From Psychroflexus salis (GTDB lineage Bacteria > Bacteroidota > Bacteroidia > Flavobacteriales > Flavobacteriaceae), in assembly GCF_014640175.1 (NCBI RefSeq), contig NZ_BMGL01000002.1:229337-293336 (forward strand): a stretch of DNA of 64,000 nt, in the 5' to 3' direction. The notes under the pieces were generated by a model. The model saw only the letters and a list, made by a program, of their open reading frames with translations, was not told the origin of the DNA and did no database searches. A program made the position numbers and the translations under genes. Within the stretch, counting starts at the first letter, position 1. Each line of letters opens with the position of its first letter. This document shows, in pieces, positions 18,077-26,457 of the stretch.

Positions 18077-18265
18077 TTATTCTTTCAGTAAAATTTTTAG
18101 AGCAAACAAAAGAATAACAAAAGCTACAAATCCTAAGAGAATTTTTAAACTTCCTTTATACTGTTTTTTGTGTAATTTTTTATCGCCTTTGTAGCTAAAA
18201 ATCATCAGGATTACAAAAGCAATCACAAAAAATCCAGCAAACCACCATTGTCCTTCAGAAAACAT
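18077..18265 (-). CDS. Small two-helix membrane protein
   Basis: 62 residues with membrane helices at about 7-24 and 42-60 separated by a basic loop (YKGDKKLHKKQYKGS). Similar short proteins occur beside MazG-like genes in flavobacteria, but I recognise no function. Its ATG (18263-18265) lies next to the divergent NTP pyrophosphatase promoter, and its own TACTTTTG box sits at 18283-18290. Confidence 0.65.
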   Translation of the reverse strand: MFSEGQWWFAGFFVIAFVILMIFSYKGDKKLHKKQYKGSLKILLGFVAFVILLFALKILLKE

Positions 18266-18272
18266 ATATTTG
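18265..18272 (+). promoter_or_regulatory. -7 box for the NTP pyrophosphatase gene
   Basis: TATATTTG, an exact consensus match, 27 bases before the ATG at 18299. It overlaps the first codon of the divergent gene. A TTG at 18248 is 14 bases upstream, closer than the usual 17-23. Confidence 0.45.
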
Positions 18273-18282
18273 ATATTTCAAA

Positions 18283-18290
18283 CAAAAGTA
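18283..18290 (-). promoter_or_regulatory. -7 box for the divergent small membrane protein gene
   Basis: The minus strand reads TACTTTTG, an exact consensus match, 18 bases before the ATG at 18265. It lies only 10 bases from the plus-strand -7 box, so the two promoters overlap head to head. Confidence 0.45.
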
Positions 18291-18298
18291 GTTTTAAA

Positions 18299-18691
18299 AT
18301 GATAAATAAACCTTTAGATGCCGTTAAAAAATTTCATGAAACCTATGGTTTGGGTGTAAGTAAAGATCCAGTTGCTAGTCTTGGAAAGGCTAAAAACCTG
18401 CTCCGTTTTAATTTAATGAAAGAAGAAAACGAAGAGTATTTAGCTGCTGCAAATGCCAACGATCTTATAGAAGTTGCCGATGCACTTGGCGATATGCTTT
18501 ATATTTTGTGCGGTACAATGCTTGAGCATGGAATGCAAAATAAAATTGAAGAAGTATTTGATGAAATACAAAGTAGCAACATGAGTAAACTTGGTGAAGA
18601 TGGAAAACCAATTTACCGTGAAGATGGTAAAGTGTTAAAAGGCCCCAATTATTTTAAACCTAACATTGCGCAATTTTTTGAAAAGAAATAA
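18299..18691 (+). CDS. MazG-like nucleoside triphosphate pyrophosphohydrolase
   Basis: All-alpha NTP-PPase (MazG/HisE superfamily), expected to hydrolyse (d)NTPs to monophosphates and pyrophosphate and so clean the nucleotide pool. In the 130-residue protein the metal-binding acidic residues lie in KEENEEYLAA and EVADALGDMLYIL. I place the start at the ATG at 18299; an in-frame TTG at 18248 would run back through the promoter and the neighbouring gene. It converges on the deoxynucleoside kinase gene with only 3 bases between the stops and no terminator hairpin. Confidence 0.88.
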   Translation: MINKPLDAVKKFHETYGLGVSKDPVASLGKAKNLLRFNLMKEENEEYLAAANANDLIEVADALGDMLYILCGTMLEHGMQNKIEEVFDEIQSSNMSKLGEDGKPIYREDGKVLKGPNYFKPNIAQFFEKK

Positions 18692-18694
18692 AGC

Positions 18695-19309
18695 TTAAAA
18701 GAGACCGTTAATTTCAGCATCAATTTTATTGATAATGTTTCCTAAATCTTCTGGATTGGATACAAAATCCATATTGTCTACATCTATAATAAGCAAATTG
18801 CCTTTGTTGTAATCATGTATCCATGCTTCGTAGCGTTCGTTTAAACGGTTAAGATAATCTATAGAAATTGAATTTTCATAATCTCTACCGCGTTTCTGAA
18901 TTTGGTTCACTAGATTAGGTACGGAGCTACGCAAATAAATTAATAAATCTGGAGCTTTGGTAACCGATTCCATTAAATCGAATAATGACTTATAATTGCT
19001 GTAATCTCGGTTGCTCATTAAGCTCATGGCATGTAAGTTAGGAGCAAAAATATAAGCATCTTCGTAAATGGTACGATCTTGAATTACATCTTTACCGCTC
19101 TCTCTAATGTCTAGAATTTGTCTGAAACGGCTGTTTAAAAAGTAGATTTGTAAATTAAAAGACCATCTCGACATATCGTTGTAAAAATCTTCTAAATATG
19201 GGTTTTCTAGTACGTCTTCATACTCAGGTTCCCAGTTGTAATGTTTGGCTAAAAACTTAGTTAATGTTGTTTTTCCAGCTCCTATATTACCAGCAATTGC
19301 TACGTGCAT
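18695..19309 (-). CDS. Deoxynucleoside kinase
   Basis: Salvage kinase that phosphorylates deoxynucleosides (deoxyadenosine/deoxycytidine/deoxyguanosine type). P-loop GNIGAGKTT at 7-15, the active-site motif DRTIYED at 78-84 (DRS-like), and the LID arginines in KRGRDYE near 138-144. The length of 204 residues matches bacterial dAK/dGK. It is the last gene of a three-gene minus operon after the sugar-phosphate transferase and the propeller-like protein (5-base gap). The substrate preference cannot be read from sequence. Confidence 0.92.
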   Translation of the reverse strand: MHVAIAGNIGAGKTTLTKFLAKHYNWEPEYEDVLENPYLEDFYNDMSRWSFNLQIYFLNSRFRQILDIRESGKDVIQDRTIYEDAYIFAPNLHAMSLMSNRDYSNYKSLFDLMESVTKAPDLLIYLRSSVPNLVNQIQKRGRDYENSISIDYLNRLNERYEAWIHDYNKGNLLIIDVDNMDFVSNPEDLGNIINKIDAEINGLF

Positions 19310-19314
19310 AAATT

Positions 19315-20100
19315 TTAATTATTAGGGGTAATTTGATAAATATGAATCATTTCTCCGTCGTAAAGATAAAGTTTTTCATCATTTAAGTGTACTTGATTGA
19401 ACTCAATTTTGGGTAATTTTAAAGTGTTCAGTTTATTTTGTTTTTGATTAAAATAATAACTTTCTCCATCTTTGTTAATTAGTAAAATATTGTTTTTGTA
19501 TACTTCTAAGACGTCAAACACTTTTTCGATTTTTTTAATTAAACTTCCATAGGTATTAAATTGATATAATCCTGATGTAGTTTGAAGCCAGCAAAAGTTA
19601 AAATTACTTTTTTGATGCAAAACTTCTTCAGCTATAGGAAGTGTTTGTAATTCTGTTTTTTGGCGTTGGTAATTAAAAATTTCAAGTTCTTGTAAGTCCG
19701 CATTAAAAATCCACAAACTCTGGTCGTTTGCTGTAGTACAAAAATCAACTAATTTATAATCTGCTAACCGATCAAACGAAATGCGTTTAAGCTCATTTAA
19801 TCGGTTATCTAATATTAAAGTTGTATTTGCTTCTTTATAAAATAGTGTGATTTGAAGTGGGTTTAGTAAATCTACATAATAAATATCTCCAAGTTGTAAA
19901 TCTTTAAATTCAACTAATTGTTCTCTGTTTTTTTTAAATAAAGTGTTCTGCTTAACGTAGTACATGTTATTAAACTTGTCTACACCTATAAATTGAGTAG
20001 CTTCAAGTGGAACGCTACTTATTTTTTGGACAATATAATCCTGTGCAAAATTTTTATTTACAACAAATAAGCTAATGAAAAGAAATATAAATTTTATCAA
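19315..20100 (-). CDS. Exported protein, beta-propeller-like, unknown function
   Basis: 261 residues with a signal peptide (1-19, cleavage before Gln20). The mature part is made of short beta-rich segments of 35-45 residues with recurring patterns such as NTLFKKN, NTTLILDNRLNELKRI and SLWIFNADLQELEIFN, suggesting a six-bladed propeller. No catalytic signature is visible. The frame begins at TTG (20100); there is no ATG that keeps the signal peptide and an in-frame stop lies just upstream, so TTG is the probable start. It sits between the transferase (6-base gap) and the kinase gene (5-base gap). Confidence 0.75.
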   Translation of the reverse strand: MIKFIFLFISLFVVNKNFAQDYIVQKISSVPLEATQFIGVDKFNNMYYVKQNTLFKKNREQLVEFKDLQLGDIYYVDLLNPLQITLFYKEANTTLILDNRLNELKRISFDRLADYKLVDFCTTANDQSLWIFNADLQELEIFNYQRQKTELQTLPIAEEVLHQKSNFNFCWLQTTSGLYQFNTYGSLIKKIEKVFDVLEVYKNNILLINKDGESYYFNQKQNKLNTLKLPKIEFNQVHLNDEKLYLYDGEMIHIYQITPNN

Positions 20101-20106
20101 ATTAAT

Positions 20107-21489
20107 TTATTGGCCTCTAAAAAACACGATGGTACTTAGTGTTTTTAAGAATATGCGTAAATCTAAGAAAATATTTCTTCTTTTTATATAGTACAAATCA
20201 TATTGAAGCTTCTCTAGGCTATCTTCTTCAGAAGATGCATACTTTGCATTAACCTGAGCCCATCCTGTTAGTCCAGGTTTTACAACATGTCTTATTTCAT
20301 AAAAAGGAATTTTTTTTCTTAACTCTTCAACAAAAACAGGTCGTTCAGGGCGAGGTCCAATAAAACTCATTTCTCCTTTAAGGACATTGATAAATTGCGG
20401 TATTTCGTCTAATCTAGATTTTCGTAAAACTTTTCCAAATTGCGTAATTCTAGTATCGTTTTGTACAGCCCATTGTGCCCCTTTTTCTTCAGCATTGGTT
20501 ACCATACTTCTTAACTTTACAATTTTAAATTTTTTCCCATTTTTTCCTACACGTTCTTGTTTATAAAATAATGGTCCTGGATTGCTAAATAAATTAATAA
20601 CGAGAACAAATGGAATAACTATAATTAAAAATACTAAACCCAACAATGCAATAAGTACATCAGCTAACCGAGTAAAACTTAAATATAATTTATTTTGATT
20701 GCTTCTGCTAAAAGGGAAATAACAATAAAAATCGTTTTTTACATTTTCGACAGGAATTTTTCCAGTCAATTCTTCATAAACTTGGGTATAGGCTTTTATT
20801 GGATATCCTTTTTTAAGTAAAGGAATTAAATTTTGGTATAATTTTAAACCAACACCTTGTAAGGAATTGGTTACAACAATTTCGCTGATCTTTAAATCTT
20901 CAACTGCATTTTGTAGCTCATCAACATCATACCTATTGCATTTACTAATGCTAACATTATTTAGGTCTGAATCTACATAGCCTACAATTTCGTAATTGGG
21001 ATCTTTTTTTTCTAAATCTAATATAATGGCATTAATATCGAAGTTTTCTCCAACAATTAATACCCTTTTGTAAAATCTTGGAGCTGTAATTAGCCCTACA
21101 TAAGCAAAACGCCAAACACAAATAAAGCCTAATAGACTAAAAAAAAAATAAATAATTTGAAGTCGATTTGCTGGTAATTGTGGTGTGTATATGGGCGTCA
21201 TTAAAAAGAAAACTACAACCAAAGAAGAAGTTATAGTAAGGCCCTTGAAAATTTTATAGCGCGATTCTGCTTTTTGCAGGTCGTACATTTCTAATATGGT
21301 GCCAAAAAGCAAGAAATAAAAGGCAATTACAATAAACCATATCACATAATTATCGTCGGTACTAAAGTAGCTTAAACCAATTACTTCTTTTGCAAAATAA
21401 ATTGAAAAGCATGCCACTACTGCATCGATTATGCGCAATAATATTTTGCGTTCTGAAATTTCAAAATGGGTAGACTTCTTAGATTGCAT
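20107..21489 (-). CDS. Polyprenyl-phosphate sugar-1-phosphate transferase (exopolysaccharide initiating enzyme)
   Basis: Transfers a sugar-1-phosphate from a UDP-sugar to undecaprenyl phosphate, the first step of exopolysaccharide or capsule repeat assembly. The 460 residues begin with four N-terminal helices (to about 130), a cytoplasmic Rossmann-like CoA_binding_3 domain (about 140-250), another helix (270-295), and the catalytic bacterial sugar transferase domain with YKQERVGKNGKKF, KLRSM, KSRLDEIPQ, GPRPERP and KPGLTGWAQVNA. This is the WcaJ/WbaP-type layout. No other glycosyltransferase genes are adjacent. A TAAATTTG box lies 56 bases upstream. Confidence 0.93.
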   Translation of the reverse strand: MQSKKSTHFEISERKILLRIIDAVVACFSIYFAKEVIGLSYFSTDDNYVIWFIVIAFYFLLFGTILEMYDLQKAESRYKIFKGLTITSSLVVVFFLMTPIYTPQLPANRLQIIYFFFSLLGFICVWRFAYVGLITAPRFYKRVLIVGENFDINAIILDLEKKDPNYEIVGYVDSDLNNVSISKCNRYDVDELQNAVEDLKISEIVVTNSLQGVGLKLYQNLIPLLKKGYPIKAYTQVYEELTGKIPVENVKNDFYCYFPFSRSNQNKLYLSFTRLADVLIALLGLVFLIIVIPFVLVINLFSNPGPLFYKQERVGKNGKKFKIVKLRSMVTNAEEKGAQWAVQNDTRITQFGKVLRKSRLDEIPQFINVLKGEMSFIGPRPERPVFVEELRKKIPFYEIRHVVKPGLTGWAQVNAKYASSEEDSLEKLQYDLYYIKRRNIFLDLRIFLKTLSTIVFFRGQ

Positions 21490-21544
21490 AGTTAGTTAAC
21501 AGAAACATCGCCGAAAAGGAAAATAATTTCAAGGATAAAAATAC

Positions 21545-21552
21545 CAAATTTA
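21545..21552 (-). promoter_or_regulatory. -7 box for the sugar-phosphate transferase operon
   Basis: The minus strand reads TAAATTTG, an exact consensus match. The predicted leader is about 50 bases. The rest of the 276-base gap (21490-21765) is AT-rich and holds nothing I can support. Confidence 0.5.
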
Positions 21553-21765
21553 TTGACATGAGAAATTTTAAAGTTTGATTTTTTAAAATAATTGTTTGAA
21601 AGGGCAAAAATGCTGTACAAAGCATCAGTTAATACGTATGGTAAATAACTTTGTTTAACTAAATTTATTTTAATCTGTAGGTGCGACAAGGAATTTATCT
21701 GTGATTTTATGGAGTAAGAGCAAAGTGGATTTAAAATAATATTCTTTATCACTTCTAATGGCGTA

Positions 21766-22692
21766 CTAATATGCTTTCTCTATATCTATTTCAAATTTCA
21801 AACTTTTTTCATCTCTAAAGCGCTTATAATTTTCAGCTAATTGATTAACGACAGTTTTAGGATTGGTTACACTTGCCACATGTGGTGTAATATGAATTGA
21901 TTTGTGCTTCCAAAACCAATGGCTTTGTGGCAAAGGTTCTTCTTCAAAAACATCTAAAAATGCAGCACATATTTTTTCTTCTTTTAGTGCTCTTTTTAAA
22001 TCATCTTCATTTAAATGTTCGCCACGCGCTATATTTATAAGGCAACTTTTGTTGGGTAATGCATTAAATAAATTTCGATTTAAAATGCCTCGAGTTGCTT
22101 TAGTTAAGGGTAATAAACAAACCAAAATTTCTGATGTGCTTAATAATTCATTGAGTTCATCCTTAGAAAAAGTTTTTACCTGAAGTATGTTTTTTTCTGA
22201 ATTTGACCATCCGGCAACATTAAACCCTCTACTTACTAAAGTTTTTGCCACAGCGGACCCTAAAGTACCTAGACCTAAAATACCAACTTGAGTTTCACTA
22301 GGGTTTTTATATTTTTTTGCATTCCATTCTTCTTTGGTCTGGTTTCTTTGATAAGTTGCAGTATGCCTTAGGTGGTTTAGGCATTGCATAAGTACAAAGT
22401 CGCACATGTCTTTGGTAAGTTGTTGGTCTACAATTTTGGTAATTCGAATGTGCTGAGGTAAATTAGGATCGCTAAAAATATGATCTACACCAGCTCCAAA
22501 ACTTGCTATTACCTGTAAATTTTTAAATTGGTTGAAAACTCCGTGTGGATGCTTCCATGAAATAGCAAACTCGACATCGTCTGGCTTTTCAACTTCATCT
22601 AATAGCTCTATTTTGGTGTTTGGAAGTTTGTTTTGTAGTAATTTTTTAAAATCGGTTAAGTCAGCTCTTTGGTGTATTAAAACTATACTCAT
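21766..22692 (-). CDS. ghrA: D-2-hydroxyacid dehydrogenase, glyoxylate/hydroxypyruvate reductase A type
   Basis: NAD(P)H-dependent reductase of glyoxylate/hydroxypyruvate or related 2-keto acids. The 308 residues include the nucleotide-binding GLGTLG at 140-145, the substrate Arg223 (NIARGEHL), the catalytic pair Glu252 (DVFEEEPLP) and His271 (ITPHVAS). The short N-terminal domain and the SFGAGVDHI motif fit the GhrA subfamily. Its ATG overlaps the stop of the response regulator by one base (TAATG), so it is translationally coupled to a two-component system. Confidence 0.9.
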   Translation of the reverse strand: MSIVLIHQRADLTDFKKLLQNKLPNTKIELLDEVEKPDDVEFAISWKHPHGVFNQFKNLQVIASFGAGVDHIFSDPNLPQHIRITKIVDQQLTKDMCDFVLMQCLNHLRHTATYQRNQTKEEWNAKKYKNPSETQVGILGLGTLGSAVAKTLVSRGFNVAGWSNSEKNILQVKTFSKDELNELLSTSEILVCLLPLTKATRGILNRNLFNALPNKSCLINIARGEHLNEDDLKRALKEEKICAAFLDVFEEEPLPQSHWFWKHKSIHITPHVASVTNPKTVVNQLAENYKRFRDEKSLKFEIDIEKAY

Positions 22693-23318
22693 TATAATTC
22701 ATATTTTAAATCGAACGCAAATTTTATTAATTCTCCTTTTCCGTTTAAATTGAGTTTTCGCATCATATTTTTTCGATGTTTTTCTACTGTAGATATAGCA
22801 GAATAACGAATTTCAGCAATTTCTGCTGAAGACTTACCTTGTGCAATATGTTTTAAGATTTCTTGTTCGCTTTGGGTTAGTTTTCTTAATAAGGCGTGCG
22901 ATTGTTTTTCTTCTTTTACTTCTCTTTTTGTATGGTTAGGTCTATAAAAATAATCGTTATGCGATACAAATTGAATAGCATCAATAATTTCGGTTAAGTG
23001 AGCATTTTTTAAAATATAGCCGTTTACACCAGCTTTCTTCATGTTTTCAAAGGGTTCATCTTGAGTAAACATTGTAAATGCAATAATTTTAATTTGAGGG
23101 TATTCTTGCTTAACACGACTGCACAACTCAATACCATCCATAACTGGCATTTTAATGTCTGTTAGTATTACATCTGGCTTCTTTAAGGGAATTTGATCTA
23201 AAATTTCCTTTCCGTTATTTCCTGTTAAAACCACTTCCATGTCGGGGAAATTGCTAAACATTAAGAGCATTCCATCTATTAAAGACTGGTGGTCGTCTGC
23301 AATGGCAATTCTTATCAT
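22692..23318 (-). CDS. NarL/LuxR-family response regulator
   Basis: A receiver domain (1-120) has the acidic pocket Asp8/Asp9, phosphoacceptor Asp54 (ILTDIKMP), Thr82 and Lys104. A LuxR-type helix-turn-helix lies at about 143-205 (LTQSEQEILKHIAQGKSSAE, then STVEKHRKNMMRKL). It is the cognate partner of the adjacent HisKA_3 kinase, with which it overlaps by 4 bases, and is followed directly by ghrA. Targets are not visible; I saw no repeated operator nearby. Confidence 0.95.
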   Translation of the reverse strand: MIRIAIADDHQSLIDGMLLMFSNFPDMEVVLTGNNGKEILDQIPLKKPDVILTDIKMPVMDGIELCSRVKQEYPQIKIIAFTMFTQDEPFENMKKAGVNGYILKNAHLTEIIDAIQFVSHNDYFYRPNHTKREVKEEKQSHALLRKLTQSEQEILKHIAQGKSSAEIAEIRYSAISTVEKHRKNMMRKLNLNGKGELIKFAFDLKYEL

Positions 23319-25144
23319 AAAGGTAAATCTATTAGTACTGTGGTTCCTTTATTTGCGGTGCTTTCAATTTCTATTTCGCCGCTCAAATGCTTTACTCTTT
23401 TTTGAATACTTTCTATACCTAAGCCTTCATTAATATTGTCTTGTACATTAAAACCAACCCCGTTATCTTCAACAATAATACTAATCAAGTCTCCGTGATT
23501 TGTAATTGCTATGCTTAGTTTAGATGCCTTGGCATGTTTTATGGCGTTGGTAATTAATTCTTGTATAATTCTAAAGATCCCAATTTCTAGGGCATTTTTT
23601 AAGCGTTTGTCTAAATCAAAAATATTTAGTTCAATTATAAAACTCGGTGGGTTAGAAGATTTATCTACCAATTTATTTAAAGCCGGCACTAAGCCGTCTT
23701 TAGCTAAGACCCCCGCATTTTTTATGTGTGCTAAGTTTCTAATTTCTTGATAAGTTTCTGCGAGTAAATTATCGGTTTTTTCGAATAAATTTTCGTCGTA
23801 GGTTTTGTCTTTAAGCTGTTGTTTAATTTTGTTAAAGTGCATTTTAACACTGGTTAAACTCGAACCAATATTGTCATGCAAATCCGAAGCCAAGCGCTGT
23901 CTTTCTTTTTCTTGCCCTTCAAGCATGGCGTCAATCGATTTTAGTTCTTGCTCCTTAAGTAAGCTCTTGTTTTTTTGTTCTGCTAATTCTCGTTCTTTCG
24001 TTAATAGAACTTGTTTTCTTTTCGAATTGGCATAAATTAAATATCCCACAACAAGCAATGCTAAGAGAACAACACCAAAGAAGATTAATAATATTGTATT
24101 TCTTTGGTTTTCTTGAATTAAAATAGTGTTTTCCTTTTCTTTCTTTTCAGCTTCAAAGCGTGTAATATTTATAAATTGTTGTTTTTCATTAATCTCATTT
24201 CTGAGTTTTACATATTTTTTGGTGTAATATAAAGCTGAATCGGTTTTTCCAATTTCTTCATAATTGTTAGCTAATTCTTTGTAAATGTATTCGTTAACAT
24301 TTAGATTTAATTCGGTATCTGGCTCTTTATCGGCTCTAAGTAAATATTGAATAGCAGTATTAAAGTCTTCTTGATAGGCATAAATATAAGATTGACTTAG
24401 CAATAGGGGTTTACCTTTGTATTTGTCTGAAACCTGACTGTATAACTCATAAGACTTTTCGTAGTGAAATTCTGCTTTATCGTAATCGCCAATATATTCG
24501 CCATAAATTATTCCGTAAAACGAATGCAGTTTAGCCAAATCCATTACGTCTTTGGTTTTGTTGGCTATAGCAAAGGCTTCATCAAATTTTTCAAAAAATC
24601 CAGCTTCATTACCTTTAAAATATTCATTAAATCCTAATTCAATTAAGGCTTGAATAGTCTGCCTTTTATTATCATTTTCTACTGCATTTTCATACATTTC
24701 TTGTAAAACGGCAGGTGCTTTTTCTTTAAAAGGCTCATTAGAATCGTAAATGAAGTAGATGTAGAGATTTATTTCATTATAAAAATCTTCTAAATTAAGC
24801 TTTTTTAGTTTTTTTTGTGCAATACTAAAGTTTTTCAGAGATAGGCCTCTTTCAACATTATTATCGTAAGTATGTGCTAAAAATTTGTAATAAAAAGCTT
24901 TTTGATAATCGTTGAGTTGTAAGGTATCTATTTCAAATAAAATTTTAAAAGATGTTGCTAAATCGTTTTTTTCGCAGGCCGTCATGGCAGTGAGCAACTT
25001 TTCGTCGTATCCGTCAAAATCTTCGGTTATTATTTTGTTTGCTTCTTCAAACTTTCGATAGTACAGTAAATCTAAAACCTGGTCATATTGCGCATACGAT
25101 GTTTGAATAAGCATAATAAAGCTTAGGAAGTAGAGGTATTTCAT
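23315..25144 (-). CDS. TPR-containing sensor histidine kinase (HisKA_3)
   Basis: 609-residue membrane kinase. A signal/anchor covers residues 1-18, then a periplasmic array of TPR-like helices (about 20-340), one membrane helix (about 348-372), a coiled-coil linker rich in E and K (375-415) and the dimerisation domain with His423 (SDLHDNIGSS). The ATPase domain has the N-box QELITNAIKHA (Asn533), DNGVGF (560-565) and GLGIES. This architecture is common in Bacteroidetes and pairs with LuxR-type regulators, as here. The signal sensed is unknown. A TATTTTTG box lies 23-30 bases before the ATG. Confidence 0.95.
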   Translation of the reverse strand: MKYLYFLSFIMLIQTSYAQYDQVLDLLYYRKFEEANKIITEDFDGYDEKLLTAMTACEKNDLATSFKILFEIDTLQLNDYQKAFYYKFLAHTYDNNVERGLSLKNFSIAQKKLKKLNLEDFYNEINLYIYFIYDSNEPFKEKAPAVLQEMYENAVENDNKRQTIQALIELGFNEYFKGNEAGFFEKFDEAFAIANKTKDVMDLAKLHSFYGIIYGEYIGDYDKAEFHYEKSYELYSQVSDKYKGKPLLLSQSYIYAYQEDFNTAIQYLLRADKEPDTELNLNVNEYIYKELANNYEEIGKTDSALYYTKKYVKLRNEINEKQQFINITRFEAEKKEKENTILIQENQRNTILLIFFGVVLLALLVVGYLIYANSKRKQVLLTKERELAEQKNKSLLKEQELKSIDAMLEGQEKERQRLASDLHDNIGSSLTSVKMHFNKIKQQLKDKTYDENLFEKTDNLLAETYQEIRNLAHIKNAGVLAKDGLVPALNKLVDKSSNPPSFIIELNIFDLDKRLKNALEIGIFRIIQELITNAIKHAKASKLSIAITNHGDLISIIVEDNGVGFNVQDNINEGLGIESIQKRVKHLSGEIEIESTANKGTTVLIDLPL

Positions 25145-25166
25145 GTTTTTAGTACTGATGTGTAAA

Positions 25167-25174
25167 CAAAAATA
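25167..25174 (-). promoter_or_regulatory. -7 box for the histidine kinase operon
   Basis: The minus strand reads TATTTTTG, an exact consensus match, giving a leader of about 16 bases. Confidence 0.5.
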
Positions 25175-25221
25175 AGAAAAAAAACACCTGGCTACTAATT
25201 CAATTTTTTTAAAAGATTTTA

Positions 25222-26457
25222 TTAATCAAATTTCATGGCTTTTATGGGCGAAATTTTTGAGATTATTAAGGAAGGTATGATTAGCATTAAAACGCACAAT
25301 ACCATCGTTCCAACATTTACAGCTATAATGTAATATAGCTGAAGACTAATTGGCGCTTCAGTAACATAATATGTTTCAGGATTAAGCTGTATGGGCTTCA
25401 AATATTTTTGTATTAATAAAATGCCTAAACCAATTAAATTTCCCCAAAACAAACCCCGCAAAATAATATAGCCTGCATTGTATAAAAATATTTTCCTTAT
25501 GTTCCAATCGGTAGCTCCTAAGGCTTTCAAAATACCAATCATTTGGGTTCGTTCTAAAATTAAGACTAGCAAAGCCGTAATCATATTAATTCCAGCAACT
25601 AAAATCATAATCCCAATAATTAAAGCAATGTTCATATCGAACATTGAAAGCCATTCAAAAATTGAAGGATATTGCTCGATTATGCTGGTGGCATTTAAAA
25701 AAGAATCAATTTCTTTATAAACTTGTCTAGAAGTTTGTTGGAGCTCATTAAAATTGGAAACAAATACTTCAAAATTGCCAATTTCATTTTCACTCCATTT
25801 ATTGATACGCTGAATTTGGTCGATATCTGCAATTAAAAATTGATCGTCGAATTCCTTAAAACCCGAGTTGTAAATTCCTACTAAGTTAAAAGCGATTAAT
25901 CGTGGTTTAGCTGAAGCATCTTCGTTTAAAAAATAGACTACTACCTGCTCATTTAACTCTAATTGAAGTTTATTGACCAAAGATTCGGATAGTAAAATTT
26001 CTGTGCTGTATTTAGTTTTTACATCTGGAAGTTTCCCTTGTATTAAATATTCTTCAAAATAATTCCAACGGTAGTCGTTACCAACTCCTTTTACTAAAAC
26101 ACCTTCAAAATCGGTTTCTGTTCGAATAATTCCGTATTTAGTAGCCACCGCCTGAGTGTGTTCAATATTCTCAATATTAGAGAACTGCGGATAAAAATCT
26201 TGGTTTTTTGGAATTGAATTTTGATTAATTTGCTGATTTTGGTTTGTGAAACCATGGATTTGAATATGCCCATTAAAAGCTGCAATTTTATCGCGAATTT
26301 TTTCTTGTAAACCCAAGCCTGTGCCAAAAGCAACTAGCATCATAATCACGCCCACCGAAATTGCCGCGGTTGTAATTTTTATTATTGGCGCAGATATACT
26401 ACTTTTAAAATCTTTTTCGCTGATTAAACGGCGAGATACAAATAATTCAAATTTCAA
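25222..26457 (-). CDS. LolC/LolE-like (FtsX family) ABC permease
   Basis: 411-residue permease with the MacB/FtsX layout: a first membrane helix at about 24-48, a large periplasmic domain (about 50-270), then three helices (about 275-300, 325-350, 375-400). The N-terminal signature (RRLISEKDFKSS, ISAPIIKI) is typical of lipoprotein-releasing LolC/LolE homologues that detach lipoproteins from the inner membrane. The ATPase LolD is not adjacent. The conserved N-terminus requires a TTG start at 26457: an in-frame TAG lies three codons upstream and the next Met is at about residue 39. The start codon abuts the ATG of the divergent NamZ-like gene, and the -7 box lies inside that gene. Confidence 0.88.
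   Translation of the reverse strand: MKFELFVSRRLISEKDFKSSISAPIIKITTAAISVGVIMMLVAFGTGLGLQEKIRDKIAAFNGHIQIHGFTNQNQQINQNSIPKNQDFYPQFSNIENIEHTQAVATKYGIIRTETDFEGVLVKGVGNDYRWNYFEEYLIQGKLPDVKTKYSTEILLSESLVNKLQLELNEQVVVYFLNEDASAKPRLIAFNLVGIYNSGFKEFDDQFLIADIDQIQRINKWSENEIGNFEVFVSNFNELQQTSRQVYKEIDSFLNATSIIEQYPSIFEWLSMFDMNIALIIGIMILVAGINMITALLVLILERTQMIGILKALGATDWNIRKIFLYNAGYIILRGLFWGNLIGLGILLIQKYLKPIQLNPETYYVTEAPISLQLYYIIAVNVGTMVLCVLMLIIPSLIISKISPIKAMKFD

Noticed and set aside
21492..21752. Minus-strand open frame of 86 codons (GTG start) between the sugar transferase and ghrA genes
   Set aside because: No recognisable domain, AT-driven composition, and the operon's -7 box at 21545-21552 lies inside it.
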